DNA from: Desulfuromonadaceae bacterium UBA6124
GTDB lineage: Bacteria; Desulfobacterota; Desulfuromonadia; Desulfuromonadales; Trichloromonadaceae
DNA: 28,847 nucleotides
Assembly (NCBI GenBank): GCA_002423365.1
Contig: DIVU01000320.1
Location: 1 to 28,847, forward strand
Direction of reading: 5' to 3'
The notes under the pieces were generated by a model. That model saw nothing but the letters and a program-made list of their open reading frames with translations. It had not been told where the DNA came from and ran no database searches. Positions 1 to 8,124 of this stretch are shown here, piece after piece; position 1 is the stretch's first letter, and each line of letters begins with the position of its first letter. A program made the translations under genes and the position numbers.

Positions 1-42
1 CAGCCGTTACCGCCTGCCCCCCGGGAAGACTTTCATATTAAA

Positions 43-56
43 GGCGCTCCGGCGCC
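43..56 (-). terminator. weak hairpin after the SBF transporter gene
   Basis: A 5-bp GC stem (43-47 with 52-56) closes a four-base loop directly beyond the stop codon of the transporter gene. On the minus strand it is followed by TTTAATAT, a poor U-tract. It may be a weak intrinsic terminator. The stem is short, so confidence is low. Confidence 0.35.
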
Positions 57-61
57 AAAGA

Positions 62-1063
62 TCAAGCCTTGGTCGGCGTTTCCCCGGGCGCGGTACCGAA
101 AATACGCGGCACCAGGCGGATATACCAGGCCGCCGACTGAATCTGGATGACGTAGGCCAGGGCGATAAGTAGAGCGATGGTCGACCCCTCCTTGCCGAAG
201 GCGGTCATGGCGATGGCCAGAGCGATGGAAAGGTCGCGCATGACCACGCCGAAAACCATGGCGATGGCATCTTCACGACGGAAGAAGAACTTGCCGATGA
301 GCGACAGCAGCACATAGGAGAGCACATAGAAGATCGCCAACGGGATGAGAATCTTCAGGATATCCGCAGGGTTGGCGAGGATCGTCTTGGCCTTCAGGGC
401 CATGGCGACAAAGGCGATCAACGTTACCCCCAGCGCCGAAAAGGGCGGAAACATCGGGCTGTAGACCTCGGCCCAGGCCTTCTGCCCATGCTTTTTACGC
501 AGATAGTTCTGGGTCAGAAGTCCCACCACCAGTGGCAGAAAGACGAAGAGGCAGATCTGCTGAAACATGTGCAGCATATCCACATCGACCGTCGCCCCCA
601 TGAAGACCTTGGTATAGACCGGCGCCGCCAGGGCGCCGATGAGCAGACCGAAGACCAGCATCTTGGTCGCCGCTTCCTTGTTCCCCTTGGCGAAGCCGGT
701 CCAGGAGATGGTCATGCCCGAGGCCGGCAAGACCCCGATGAGAAAGAGCCCCACCGCCCAGAGTCCGTATTTGGCCTCGGCCCCGGTGAAAAAGAGCTTG
801 CCGAGAATGAAGACGACGAGCGGAATCAGCACAAAGTTGATCAGTTGGGTCACGATCTGCAAACGCAGGTCGGAACCGGTGAAAACCGAGCGCACGTTGA
901 GGGTCGCCATCATCGGATAGACCATCAGGAAGGTGATGGGGATAATGAGATTTTTCAGGGGAGAGGCATCGAAAAGATAGCCGCCGGCGAGCAGGCCGAG
1001 AATCATCGATACGGGAATCGCCAGGGCCAGGTTTTTCTGGAGGATTTTCAAAAAATTGAGCAT
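62..1063 (-). CDS. SBF/ACR3-like membrane transporter
   Basis: This 333-residue, very hydrophobic protein has about ten predicted transmembrane helices. It resembles the bile acid:sodium symporter / ACR3 arsenite exporter superfamily, which moves small anions across the inner membrane. Residues 113-127 (LPASG-MTISW-TGFAKGN region) correspond to the family's unwound fourth helix. The cysteine that ACR3 arsenite exporters carry there is absent, replaced by S115/G116, so arsenite export should not be assumed. A GAGGAGAA ribosome site precedes the ATG. It lies 77 bp downstream of the DUF302-like gene on the same strand and is probably cotranscribed. Substrate unknown; the fold assignment is more certain than the function. 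Confidence 0.8.
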   Translation of the reverse strand: MLNFLKILQKNLALAIPVSMILGLLAGGYLFDASPLKNLIIPITFLMVYPMMATLNVRSVFTGSDLRLQIVTQLINFVLIPLVVFILGKLFFTGAEAKYGLWAVGLFLIGVLPASGMTISWTGFAKGNKEAATKMLVFGLLIGALAAPVYTKVFMGATVDVDMLHMFQQICLFVFLPLVVGLLTQNYLRKKHGQKAWAEVYSPMFPPFSALGVTLIAFVAMALKAKTILANPADILKILIPLAIFYVLSYVLLSLIGKFFFRREDAIAMVFGVVMRDLSIALAIAMTAFGKEGSTIALLIALAYVIQIQSAAWYIRLVPRIFGTAPGETPTKA

Positions 1064-1140
1064 GGTTCGTTCTCCTCGGGGGTCCGCGTGGCGGGCCCGA
1101 AGCCAGGGGTCGTGAGAAATGGACGTTTTTTATCCGCCCA

Positions 1141-1554
1141 TTAAAGGGCTTCCTCGATCATCGTGCGAATCGCGCCGTAGGTCTGCTCCAGGGACTCGGG
1201 GAAGGCCGCATCGCCGGGGATCAAAGCGGCAATCAGTTCCTTGCTGTAGTAAAGAAAACGGACCTCGGTCGCGCCGTCTTTACTGAAAGCAATAACGAAC
1301 TTGGGCATGAGCGGAGCGCGCTCGATGTTGGTCTGGAAACTCTGGGAAGACTTGTCCGGCTTGCAGATCTGGATCATGTGCAGATCGAATTCTTCCGGCA
1401 TCGGCACCTTGTGCTCCCGGTAGATCTCGGCCATGGCCATGATGTCCCGGTTGTGAATGCTGAAGCCGCGCTTGACGGCGGCTTTTTCGAGATCGGTGAC
1501 AAAACTGTCGAGGGGTTTCGAGGAATGCGCCCGGTAGATTTCCGCTGGATTCAT
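1141..1554 (-). CDS. DUF302-like small cytoplasmic protein
   Basis: A 137-residue soluble protein. The second half (about residues 65-137), with a hydrophobic strand pattern, an RAPLMPKFVIAF segment and a C-terminal helix, resembles the DUF302 domain, whose biochemical role is unsettled. The reading frame is open back to 1611, but the ATG at 1554 is preferred. AAGGGAG lies 7 bases upstream of it, while the upstream ATG lies within the -35 region of the promoter at 1589-1618. No signal peptide or membrane segment is seen. It is the first gene of a two-gene unit with the SBF/ACR3-like transporter, which suggests a role in handling or sensing what that transporter moves. That link is inference from position only. 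Confidence 0.65.
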   Translation of the reverse strand: MNPAEIYRAHSSKPLDSFVTDLEKAAVKRGFSIHNRDIMAMAEIYREHKVPMPEEFDLHMIQICKPDKSSQSFQTNIERAPLMPKFVIAFSKDGATEVRFLYYSKELIAALIPGDAAFPESLEQTYGAIRTMIEEAL

Positions 1555-1588
1555 GGAGTGGCTCCCTTGGGTTGATTTGTGTATATGC

Positions 1589-1618
1589 ACAATATTGACT
1601 TTAACATTCAATTGTCAA
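1589..1618 (-). promoter_or_regulatory. sigma70-type promoter for the DUF302-transporter unit
   Basis: On the minus strand a consensus TTGACA (-35, 1613-1618) is followed after 18 bases by TATTGT (-10, 1589-1594). The start codon at 1554 lies about 30 bases beyond the expected transcription start. The promoter overlaps the inverted repeat at 1592-1621. Confidence 0.6.
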
Positions 1619-1621
1619 TAT
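1592..1621. promoter_or_regulatory. inverted repeat over the promoter, candidate operator
   Basis: ATATTGAC (1592-1599) and GTCAATAT (1614-1621) are perfect inverted copies whose centres are 22 bp apart, two helical turns. A second nested dyad (ATTGA 1594-1598 and TCAAT 1608-1612) lies inside. The repeats cover the -35 box and spacer of the minus-strand promoter, as expected for a repressor site, for example of ArsR or TetR type. No regulator gene is adjacent in this window. Confidence 0.45.
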
Positions 1622-1712
1622 ATATTTTCTTCGCCATAAAAAAAGCATCCTCCATTCCTTTCCTTTTCCCGCCCCCTCCCCTATAATGCCGCGACCAAGG
1701 AGCCTTCTTCCC

Positions 1713-4247
1713 ATGAATCAAAGCTTTACCGCCGAAGCCCGCCTGTTGTTGCGCCACGCCATCGCGGCGGCGATGGGCAACGAGGTCTTTTTTCTCGGCC
1801 GCGCCGACAGCGAAGGGCGCGTCTGCGATGCCGAGGTTCTGGCCCGGGGCAACGCCGAGGCGGCTCCGGCCATTCTCCAGGTCTGCCGCCACGGCGACGT
1901 GGTCATCCACAACCACCCTTCGGGAAACCTCCGGCCGTCCCGGGCCGACATCGAAATCGCCGGGCGTCTCGGCGAATTGGGGGTCGGTTTCTTCATTGTG
2001 GACAACCCTGTGGAAAATGTGTACAGGGTGGTGGAACCCTTCGCGCCCCACCGGGAAGAGGTGGTGGTGCCGGAGCGCATCGACGGGATTCTCGGGCCGG
2101 AAGGACTGGTGGCCCGCGCCCTGCCCGATTACGAAGACCGCCCGGAACAGCTGCGCATGGCCTTCGCCGTAGGCGAGGCCTTCAACCACGGCCGCCTGGC
2201 GGTGATCGAGGCCGGCACCGGCACCGGCAAAAGCCTCGCCTATCTGGTACCGGCCATCCTCTGGGCGCTGGCCAACCGCGAACGGGTGGTGGTCTCGACC
2301 AACACCATCAATCTCCAGGAGCAACTGATCCGCAAGGATCTCCCCTTTCTGCGCCGGGCCACCAACCTGGAATTCAGGGCGGTGCTGGTCAAAGGGCGCG
2401 GCAACTACTTCTGCAAACGCCGGGCGGAAACGGCCCGGCTGGAGCCGGGACTCTTCGAGGAGGAACTGAGCGGCGAACTCAGCGCCATCCTCGACTGGGC
2501 CGAACGGACCGGCGACGGCTCCAGGGAGGAACTTCCCTTTCTGCCCAAAGAGCAGGTCTGGGAAGAGGTGCGTTGCGAAATCGACCAGTGCGCCCGGGTG
2601 CGCTGTGCCCATTACGCCGGCTGCTTTTTCCACAAGGCGCGGCGACTGGCGGCCCAGGCCGACCTGCTGGTGGTCAACCACGCCCTGCTTCTCTCCGACC
2701 TGGCACTGCGCATGGCCACCGACAACTACACGACCGCCGCCGTCCTTCCTCCCTTCGACCGCATCATCCTCGACGAGGCTCATCACCTGGAGGATGTCGC
2801 CACCAATTTCCTCGCCGGCCAGGTGACGCGCTTCTCCTTCAGCCGCCAACTCGGCAAGCTGCGACATCCGCGCAAGCCCGAGCGGGGTCTGCTGCCGCGC
2901 TTCCTCAATGCCCTGGCTCGGGAACTGCCGGAGAACGAGGACCGCCTTTACCGGGAACTGCACGGCCAGGTTGAGGAACTGCTCAGCGCTTGCCAAGCGC
3001 TGGGGGAGCAGGCGGTTTCCGGCCTGGAGGCTATCGGCGAGGAACTGGCCCAGGCCCTCGGCAAGACCATCGGCCCCGGCGAGGCCCTCAAGCAGCGACT
3101 GGTTCCCGCCTTCACCGCCACCGCCGCCTGGGAATCGATGCGCGAGCGCGTCCGCGAACTGATTCAGGCCGGTGACGGGCTCGGCCAAAAGCTGCGCGAG
3201 CTGCTCAAGGCCTGCGAGGCCCTGCCTGAGGCGACCCTGGAGCAGCTACATGGGCAGCTGCTCGACCTGCGCGCCCCGGCCGGCCGCCTGGAGGGGATCG
3301 CCGGCGACCTGCGCGCCTTTCTCGCCGAGGATCCGGAGACCTGCGCCTGGCTGGAAGTGGGCCAGGGGCGCATCGGTCGCGGCATGGGGATCGTCACCCG
3401 GTTGCACACCGCCCCTCTAGCCGTCGCCGGGTCTCTGAAACAAGGAATCTACGACCGCTACAAGACGGTGGTCATGACCAGCGCCACCCTGACCGTCGGA
3501 CAATCCTTCCGCTATTTCGAGGAACGGGTCGGCCTCGACCGCACCGAACCGGGACGGCTCAGCGAACTGCTCCTCGCCTCCCCCTTCGATTTTGCCCGCC
3601 AGGCGCTCCTTGCCATCCCCACCGACCTCCCCGAGCCGGGGCGTCCGGGCTATCCCGAACAGGTTCGCGATCTCACCGAACAGGCGATCCTTGCCGCCGG
3701 CGGCCGCAGCTTCGTCCTCTTCACCGCCTATTCCCTGTTGCGGCGGGTCCATGGCGAACTGGCACCGGTCCTCGGCGCCCGGGGCTATCATTGCCTGCGC
3801 CAGGGGGAAGACAGTCGCCATCGGCTACTCAAGACCTTCCGCGACGACCCGGCCAGCGTCCTTTTCGGCACCGATTCCTTCTGGGAGGGGGTGGATGTGC
3901 CGGGGCGGGCGCTGGAACAGGTGATCATCACCCGGTTGCCCTTCAAGGTGCCGACGGAACCGGTGCTGGAAGCGCGGGCCGAGGCGATCGAGGCACAGGG
4001 CGGCGATGCCTTCATGGACTACACCGTCCCCCAGGCGGTCATCAAGTTCAAGCAGGGCTTCGGCCGCCTCATCCGTCACCGCGATGATCGCGGGGTGGTG
4101 CTCATTCTCGACACGCGGGTGGTGAAAAAGGGCTACGGCCGGATCTTTCTGCGCTCCCTGCCGGCGGCGCGCACCCTGACGGCACCGAAGGCGGAAATCC
4201 TGGAAGCCATGCGCGCCTTTTTCCGGCAAGAGGACGGTCCAAAATAA
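1713..4247 (+). CDS. DinG/XPD-type Fe-S helicase with N-terminal JAMM (RadC-like) domain
   Basis: An 844-residue fusion. Residues 1-120 carry the whole JAMM metalloprotease signature: E24, then H66-N-H68, seven residues, S76 and D79, in a RadC-like HNHPSG context. Residues 140-844 form a superfamily 2 helicase of the DinG/XPD type. Visible there are Walker A GTGTGKS (K173, S174), DEAHH (354-358), a helicase-C FGTDSFWEGVD box, and QGFGRLIR (781-788) with its arginine fingers. C234, C293, C298 and C304 have the x4/x5 spacing of the DinG 4Fe-4S ligands. DinG proteins unwind DNA with 5'-3' polarity. The start at 1713 has AAGGAG ten bases upstream, whereas the earlier in-frame ATG at 1686 overlaps a TATAAT box and lacks a ribosome site. 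It is monocistronic. The JAMM role is unknown. Confidence 0.88.
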   Translation: MNQSFTAEARLLLRHAIAAAMGNEVFFLGRADSEGRVCDAEVLARGNAEAAPAILQVCRHGDVVIHNHPSGNLRPSRADIEIAGRLGELGVGFFIVDNPVENVYRVVEPFAPHREEVVVPERIDGILGPEGLVARALPDYEDRPEQLRMAFAVGEAFNHGRLAVIEAGTGTGKSLAYLVPAILWALANRERVVVSTNTINLQEQLIRKDLPFLRRATNLEFRAVLVKGRGNYFCKRRAETARLEPGLFEEELSGELSAILDWAERTGDGSREELPFLPKEQVWEEVRCEIDQCARVRCAHYAGCFFHKARRLAAQADLLVVNHALLLSDLALRMATDNYTTAAVLPPFDRIILDEAHHLEDVATNFLAGQVTRFSFSRQLGKLRHPRKPERGLLPRFLNALARELPENEDRLYRELHGQVEELLSACQALGEQAVSGLEAIGEELAQALGKTIGPGEALKQRLVPAFTATAAWESMRERVRELIQAGDGLGQKLRELLKACEALPEATLEQLHGQLLDLRAPAGRLEGIAGDLRAFLAEDPETCAWLEVGQGRIGRGMGIVTRLHTAPLAVAGSLKQGIYDRYKTVVMTSATLTVGQSFRYFEERVGLDRTEPGRLSELLLASPFDFARQALLAIPTDLPEPGRPGYPEQVRDLTEQAILAAGGRSFVLFTAYSLLRRVHGELAPVLGARGYHCLRQGEDSRHRLLKTFRDDPASVLFGTDSFWEGVDVPGRALEQVIITRLPFKVPTEPVLEARAEAIEAQGGDAFMDYTVPQAVIKFKQGFGRLIRHRDDRGVVLILDTRVVKKGYGRIFLRSLPAARTLTAPKAEILEAMRAFFRQEDGPK

Positions 4248-4278
4248 AAGCGGGAACCCCTGGTGAGATTCCCGCTTT
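4247..4278. terminator. bidirectional terminator between helicase and small ORF
   Basis: A perfect 10-bp stem (4247-4256 with 4269-4278; AAAGCGGGAA and its complement) overlaps the helicase stop codon. Toward the minus strand it is followed by a T-rich run, so it serves the small gene ending at 4309 best. Toward the plus strand the U-tract is short. Confidence 0.7.
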
Positions 4279-4308
4279 CGACGATTTGGGCCAATTATAG
4301 TGGGTAGA

Positions 4309-4491
4309 CTAGCCGATGAGATCCTCCATGATCTTGATCGCCGGGCAGATCCCCCGCGCTTTCTGCTCCTCGCGCCAACGGGCCGCCTCGCAACGCTCAC
4401 CGGCGATGCGCCGCAGGGTTTCCCAGCGCTCCGGTGAAAAACCCGCGAAATCGTAAGCCGCTGTTCCCAGATTCAACTTTTGTTGATGCAT
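4309..4491 (-). CDS. 60-residue hypothetical protein
   Basis: A short reading frame encoding 60 residues, rich in Arg and Glu, with a helical pattern over residues 18-45 and two cysteines. I do not recognise a family. The ATG at 4491 is chosen because GAGGAG ends 9 bases upstream. An in-frame ATG at 4500 directly abuts that ribosome site, and longer versions back to 4689 have no visible one. It converges on the helicase gene and shares the terminator at 4247-4278. Being so short, it could be spurious, but the ribosome site and terminator both support it. Confidence 0.5.
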   Translation of the reverse strand: MHQQKLNLGTAAYDFAGFSPERWETLRRIAGERCEAARWREEQKARGICPAIKIMEDLIG

Positions 4492-4639
4492 CCCCGTCAT
4501 CTCCTCGTCGCTTGCCCCCGATTCGGAAGGCGTGTGGTTGGCACAAGAACCAGCCCCGATGCCGTATACATGAAGATAAGCTAACACGGCCCCCTTATTC
4601 CTGCAACCGCAAAACAGCGGTTTATGCCACTCAATCGGC

Positions 4640-4674
4640 CATTTCGGGGAAAAATTCGTCATTTGCGGGAAAAA
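4640..4674 (+). repeat. two tandem 15-bp direct repeats upstream of prc
   Basis: CATTTCGGGGAAAAA (4640-4654) and CATTTGCGGGAAAAA (4660-4674) match at 13 of 15 positions and are offset by 20 bp, close to two helical turns. They end 24 bp before the candidate -35 box. This arrangement fits a pair of activator half-sites, for example for a response regulator. The role is inferred. Confidence 0.4.
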
Positions 4675-4698
4675 GCCTAGGAAACCCAAGCTTACCCC

Positions 4699-4729
4699 TT
4701 GACCACAATCACCACGGTCGTGGTAATCT
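4699..4729 (+). promoter_or_regulatory. candidate prc promoter with palindrome in the spacer
   Basis: TTGACC (4699-4704) is a good -35 box. A -10 could be GGTAAT (4722-4727, 17-base spacer) or TAATCT (4724-4729, 19-base spacer). Between them, ACCACG and CGTGGT (4711-4724) form a perfect dyad with a 2-base centre, a plausible repressor or activator site. Confidence 0.4.
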
Positions 4730-4814
4730 TTTATGCATATGTCGCAATGAATAACCGCGCACCAACCTCCGAACCGGACCGACCGCTCCGGTTCCTCGCA
4801 TGCAAGGACCCCCC

Positions 4815-7007
4815 ATGTCGTCCCCCATGAAAAAGTTTCTGCTCGTCTGTCTGACCCTGCTCTTCACCGCCGGCTCCGCCTTGGCCGCCCTCCCCGCCGA
4901 GGAGTTCGACATCAACCGCGCCCGGCTGCTCAGCTTCATCCTGCGCGGCCAGATCAACCAGAACCATTACAGCCAGAAGCCGATCGATGACGCCCTTTCC
5001 CGCGCCGCTTTCGATCTTTACCTCAAACAGCTCGACGGGCAGAAACGTTTCCTGCTCAAGGAAGACACCGACAAACTTGAGGTTTTCGCCACCCGGATCG
5101 ACGACGAAATCAATCGCGGCCGACTGGAACTGGCCGCCCTCGGCGCCCGGATCATGTCCCTGCGTGTGGCCCAGGTAGAAAAACTGGCCGGGGAACTGAT
5201 CGAGCAAAAATTCGATTTCAGCATCGATGAAAGCCTCGAAACCGATCCGGAGAAGCTCGACTTCTGTAAGGATGAGGCGGAACTGCGGGAGCGCTGGCGA
5301 GCGATCCTCAAATTCCAGGTGCTGGTCCGCTATCTGAATCTGCTTGAAGACGAAGAGGATAAAGCCAGGGCCGACGGGAAAAAACCGGCGAAAAGTGAGG
5401 CGGAGATGCTTGAAGCCGCCCGCGAAAAGGTGCGCAAAGGCAACGTCGACTTCTTCGACCGCATGCGTAAGGAGACCGAGCAGGATCACTTCGACCGCTA
5501 TTTCAACGCCATCGCCCGGGCTTTTGATCCGCACACCAACTACCTGCCCCCCCAGTCGAAGGAAGATTTCGACATCAGCATGAGCGGCTCGCTGGAGGGG
5601 ATCGGCGCCACCCTTCAGGAAGAGGATGGCTACATCAAGGTCATCCGCATCATCCCCGGTAGCGCCTCCAGCCGCCAGGGGCAGTTGCAGGCCGAGGACA
5701 TCATCCTCGAAGTAGCTCAGGGCAAGGGCGAGCCGGTGGATGTCACCGACGCCCGCCTGCGCGACGCCGTCAGCCTGATCCGCGGCAAAAAAGGGACGGA
5801 AGTGCGTCTGACGGTGAAAAAGCCGGATGGACAGCGGTTGATCATCCCTATCATCCGCGACGTGGTGCAGATCGAGGAGACCTTCGTCAAAGGGACAATC
5901 CTGGAGGACGAAGCCGCCAAGAAGAAGTTCGGCTACATCCGTATCCCCAGCTTTTACCGCGATTTCAAGAATACGGTGCGCGGCGGCGACGGCCGCAATT
6001 CGACGGACGACGTGCGCGAGGAACTGCGGAAAATGACCAAGGCCGGCATCGATGGGCTGGTTCTCGACCTGCGCAACAACGGCGGCGGCGCCCTCACCGA
6101 CGCGGTTTCCATCACCGGGCTCTTCATCGAGAAAGGACCGGTGGTGCAGATCAAGAACCGTAACGGGCGCATTAACGTTCTTTCCGATCAGGACCCCGCT
6201 ATCGACTACCGCGGACCGATGGTGGTGCTGATCAACAAGTTCAGCGCCTCGGCCTCGGAGATCCTCGCCGGCGCCCTCCAGGATTACCGCCGGGCGGTGA
6301 TCATCGGCAGCGAACACAGCTACGGCAAGGGGACGGTGCAGACCATGGCCGACCTCGACGCCAATCTGCCTTTCATCAACCTCGACCAATACCGCCCATT
6401 AGGGGCGATGAAGGTGACGACGCAGAAGTTCTACCGGGTAAGCGGCGAGTCGACCCAATACCGTGGCGTCGTCCCCGACATCATCCTCCCCGATCCCCTG
6501 CGCCATGTGGAAGCCGGCGAACAGTACGTCGACAACTCCCTCCCCTGGGACAGCGTCGAACACACCAGCTTCACCCCCTGGAAGACCCCCCTGGCCCTCC
6601 CCCCGCTGATCGACAGGAGCCAGGAGCGGATCGCCACGAACGAAGAGTTCACCGAAATCCTCGCTGAAACAGAACGGGCCAAGGAGCGCCGCGAACAGAC
6701 CCGGCAAAGCCTCGCCCTTGAGGTGGTGCGCAAGGAACGGGAGGAGGAGAAGAAGCTGCGGACCAGCAAGCTGATGGGGCACGGTGCCATGGGCATGGAC
6801 GACGATGAGGCCGACGTCAAGGAAGATCGTCGCCTTGACGACGCGGAGCGGGAGAAGGAATGGCTCAAGGAGTTGACCGAGGACCCCTACGTCGGGGAAT
6901 CGCGGCGCATCCTGCTGGACATGGCGTTGCCCCTGAAAGCGAGCCCGAACAAGCCCGCCCTGGCCGATCAGAACGGCACCAAGAACTCCGTATACTCACG
7001 CCCCTAG
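4815..7007 (+). CDS. prc: C-terminal (tail-specific) processing protease, S41A family
   Basis: A 730-residue periplasmic serine protease related to E. coli Prc/Tsp, which degrades or trims exported proteins from their C-termini. Residues 1-25 are a signal peptide (basic start, hydrophobic core, SALA cleavage site). An alpha-helical N-terminal domain follows, then a PDZ domain (about 255-345) and the S41 catalytic domain. The Ser-Lys dyad is S479 (middle serine of SASAS) and K505 (YGKGT), with one residue more between them than in E. coli Prc; D490 is also conserved. Residues after about 560 are the charged C-terminal region found in long Prc proteins. The start at 4815 has AAGGA six bases upstream, better than the ATG at 4800. 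It is a single-gene unit closed by a strong terminator. Confidence 0.95.
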   Translation: MSSPMKKFLLVCLTLLFTAGSALAALPAEEFDINRARLLSFILRGQINQNHYSQKPIDDALSRAAFDLYLKQLDGQKRFLLKEDTDKLEVFATRIDDEINRGRLELAALGARIMSLRVAQVEKLAGELIEQKFDFSIDESLETDPEKLDFCKDEAELRERWRAILKFQVLVRYLNLLEDEEDKARADGKKPAKSEAEMLEAAREKVRKGNVDFFDRMRKETEQDHFDRYFNAIARAFDPHTNYLPPQSKEDFDISMSGSLEGIGATLQEEDGYIKVIRIIPGSASSRQGQLQAEDIILEVAQGKGEPVDVTDARLRDAVSLIRGKKGTEVRLTVKKPDGQRLIIPIIRDVVQIEETFVKGTILEDEAAKKKFGYIRIPSFYRDFKNTVRGGDGRNSTDDVREELRKMTKAGIDGLVLDLRNNGGGALTDAVSITGLFIEKGPVVQIKNRNGRINVLSDQDPAIDYRGPMVVLINKFSASASEILAGALQDYRRAVIIGSEHSYGKGTVQTMADLDANLPFINLDQYRPLGAMKVTTQKFYRVSGESTQYRGVVPDIILPDPLRHVEAGEQYVDNSLPWDSVEHTSFTPWKTPLALPPLIDRSQERIATNEEFTEILAETERAKERREQTRQSLALEVVRKEREEEKKLRTSKLMGHGAMGMDDDEADVKEDRRLDDAEREKEWLKELTEDPYVGESRRILLDMALPLKASPNKPALADQNGTKNSVYSRP

Positions 7008-7018
7008 CCCGATTCCGC

Positions 7019-7052
7019 AAAACCGCCGCGCCTGACAGGGCGCGGCGGTTTT
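7019..7052 (+). terminator. strong intrinsic terminator after prc
   Basis: A perfect 14-bp GC-rich stem (7019-7032 with 7039-7052) with a 6-base loop. The descending arm ends in TTTT followed by GTTT. It lies 11 bases beyond the prc stop. Confidence 0.9.
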
Positions 7053-7113
7053 GTTTCCGCCTTCCCCCCTGCGCCCGCTCACAGCCACGTATCAATTCAG
7101 ATAAATTCATTCG

Positions 7114-7142
7114 TTGTATTCCCGGGAACGGTTCGGTAAGAT
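7114..7142 (+). promoter_or_regulatory. candidate cysM promoter
   Basis: TTGTAT (7114-7119) and TAAGAT (7137-7142) are separated by 17 bases. The predicted transcript would begin about 38 bases before the cysM start. No operator-like repeat was noticed beside it. Confidence 0.5.
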
Positions 7143-7186
7143 GTGCCGGGACTTTTCCCGATATCGTCTTTGTACAAGGGACTTTC

Positions 7187-8116
7187 ATGATGCAACCCAC
7201 CGCTGAATTCAGTCTGCCCCAGGCGATCGGCAACACCCCCCTGGTGGAGTTGACCCGACTCGCTGCCGGCATGCCGGTTCGGATTTTCGCCAAGCTCGAA
7301 GGGAACAACCCCGGGGGCTCAGTCAAAGACCGGCCGGCCTGGTATATGTTGAAAAAGGCCGAAGAAAGCGGCCTGCTTTCCCCGGGCAAGACGATTCTCG
7401 AACCGACCTCCGGCAATACCGGCATCGCCCTGGCGATGATCGGCGCCGCCCGGGGCTACCGGGTGAAGCTGGTGATGCCGGCCTGTGTCAGCACGGAGCG
7501 CCGGGCGGTGCTCGAAGCCTACGGCGCCGAGGTGGTCCTGTCCGACGCTTGCCAGGCGACCGATGGCGCCATCCGCATGGCTCACCAGATTCTCGCCGAC
7601 GATCCCGACCGCTATTACATGCCCAACCAGTACGCCAATCCCAACAACCCCCTGGCCCATTACGAAACCACCGGGCCTGAGATCTTCCGCCAGACCGCTG
7701 GCGAAATCGATGTTTTCGTCGCCGGCATGGGGACTTCCGGAACCCTTATGGGGACTGGACGCTATCTGCGCCAAGCCAAGCCCGGGGTACGCATTGTCGG
7801 CATCGAGCCGCGCCTGGGTCACAAGGTGCAGGGACTCAAGAACATGCGCGAGGCGATCGTTCCGGACATCTATCACGAAGAGGAACTGGACGAGAAGCTC
7901 ACCGTCGAGGATGAGGACGCCTTCGAAACCGCTCGACGCCTGGCCCTGGAAGAAGGGATTTTCGTCGGCATGTCGAGTGGCGCGGCCATGGCCGGCGCCC
8001 TGCAAGTCGCCAAGGGAATGGCGTCCGGGGTGATCGTGGCCCTGCTCCCCGACCGTGGAGACCGCTACCTGAGCACCTCACTCTTCCGCTCCGTCTGCGC
8101 CTGCTGCCCCCCCTGA
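7187..8116 (+). CDS. cysM: cysteine synthase (CysM-type, PLP-dependent)
   Basis: A 309-residue fold-type II PLP enzyme that makes L-cysteine from O-acetylserine, or a related activated serine, and sulfide or thiosulfate in the cytoplasm. K47 in GGSVKDRP is the Schiff-base lysine. TSGNTGIALA binds the substrate carboxylate, GMGTSGT the PLP phosphate, and GMSSGAA lies near the pyridine nitrogen. The length and the GGSVKDRPA segment favour CysM over CysK, though CysK activity cannot be excluded. AAGGGA lies 5 bases before the ATG at 7187; a second ATG follows at 7190. The frame is open further upstream to 6860 but runs through the prc gene and its terminator. The Cys-rich tail (VCACCPP) is unusual. 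It is followed 8 bases later by the DUF3024-like gene. Confidence 0.93.
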   Translation: MMQPTAEFSLPQAIGNTPLVELTRLAAGMPVRIFAKLEGNNPGGSVKDRPAWYMLKKAEESGLLSPGKTILEPTSGNTGIALAMIGAARGYRVKLVMPACVSTERRAVLEAYGAEVVLSDACQATDGAIRMAHQILADDPDRYYMPNQYANPNNPLAHYETTGPEIFRQTAGEIDVFVAGMGTSGTLMGTGRYLRQAKPGVRIVGIEPRLGHKVQGLKNMREAIVPDIYHEEELDEKLTVEDEDAFETARRLALEEGIFVGMSSGAAMAGALQVAKGMASGVIVALLPDRGDRYLSTSLFRSVCACCPP

Positions 8117-8124
8117 TCCCGCTG

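Larger units (their letters stand above)
4492..4814. other. 323-base intergenic region upstream of prc
   Basis: No convincing gene is seen. The region carries the start signals of the 60-residue gene to the left, a small dyad (AACCGC / GCGGTT, about 4604-4622), two tandem near-identical 15-mers (4640-4674), and a promoter with an embedded palindrome (4699-4729) serving prc to the right. Confidence 0.6.

Noticed and set aside
1686..1712. Earlier start of the helicase gene at 1686
   Set aside because: This ATG overlaps a TATAAT box and has no ribosome site; the ATG at 1713 has AAGGAG upstream and the JAMM domain begins after it.
1608..3188. A 526-codon minus-strand frame opposite the helicase
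   Set aside because: Low-complexity, Gly/Ala/Gln-rich translation; the plus-strand helicase has all motifs.
4731..6389. A 552-codon minus-strand frame opposite prc
   Set aside because: Mirror of a certain gene; His/Asp/Val-rich shadow composition without motifs.
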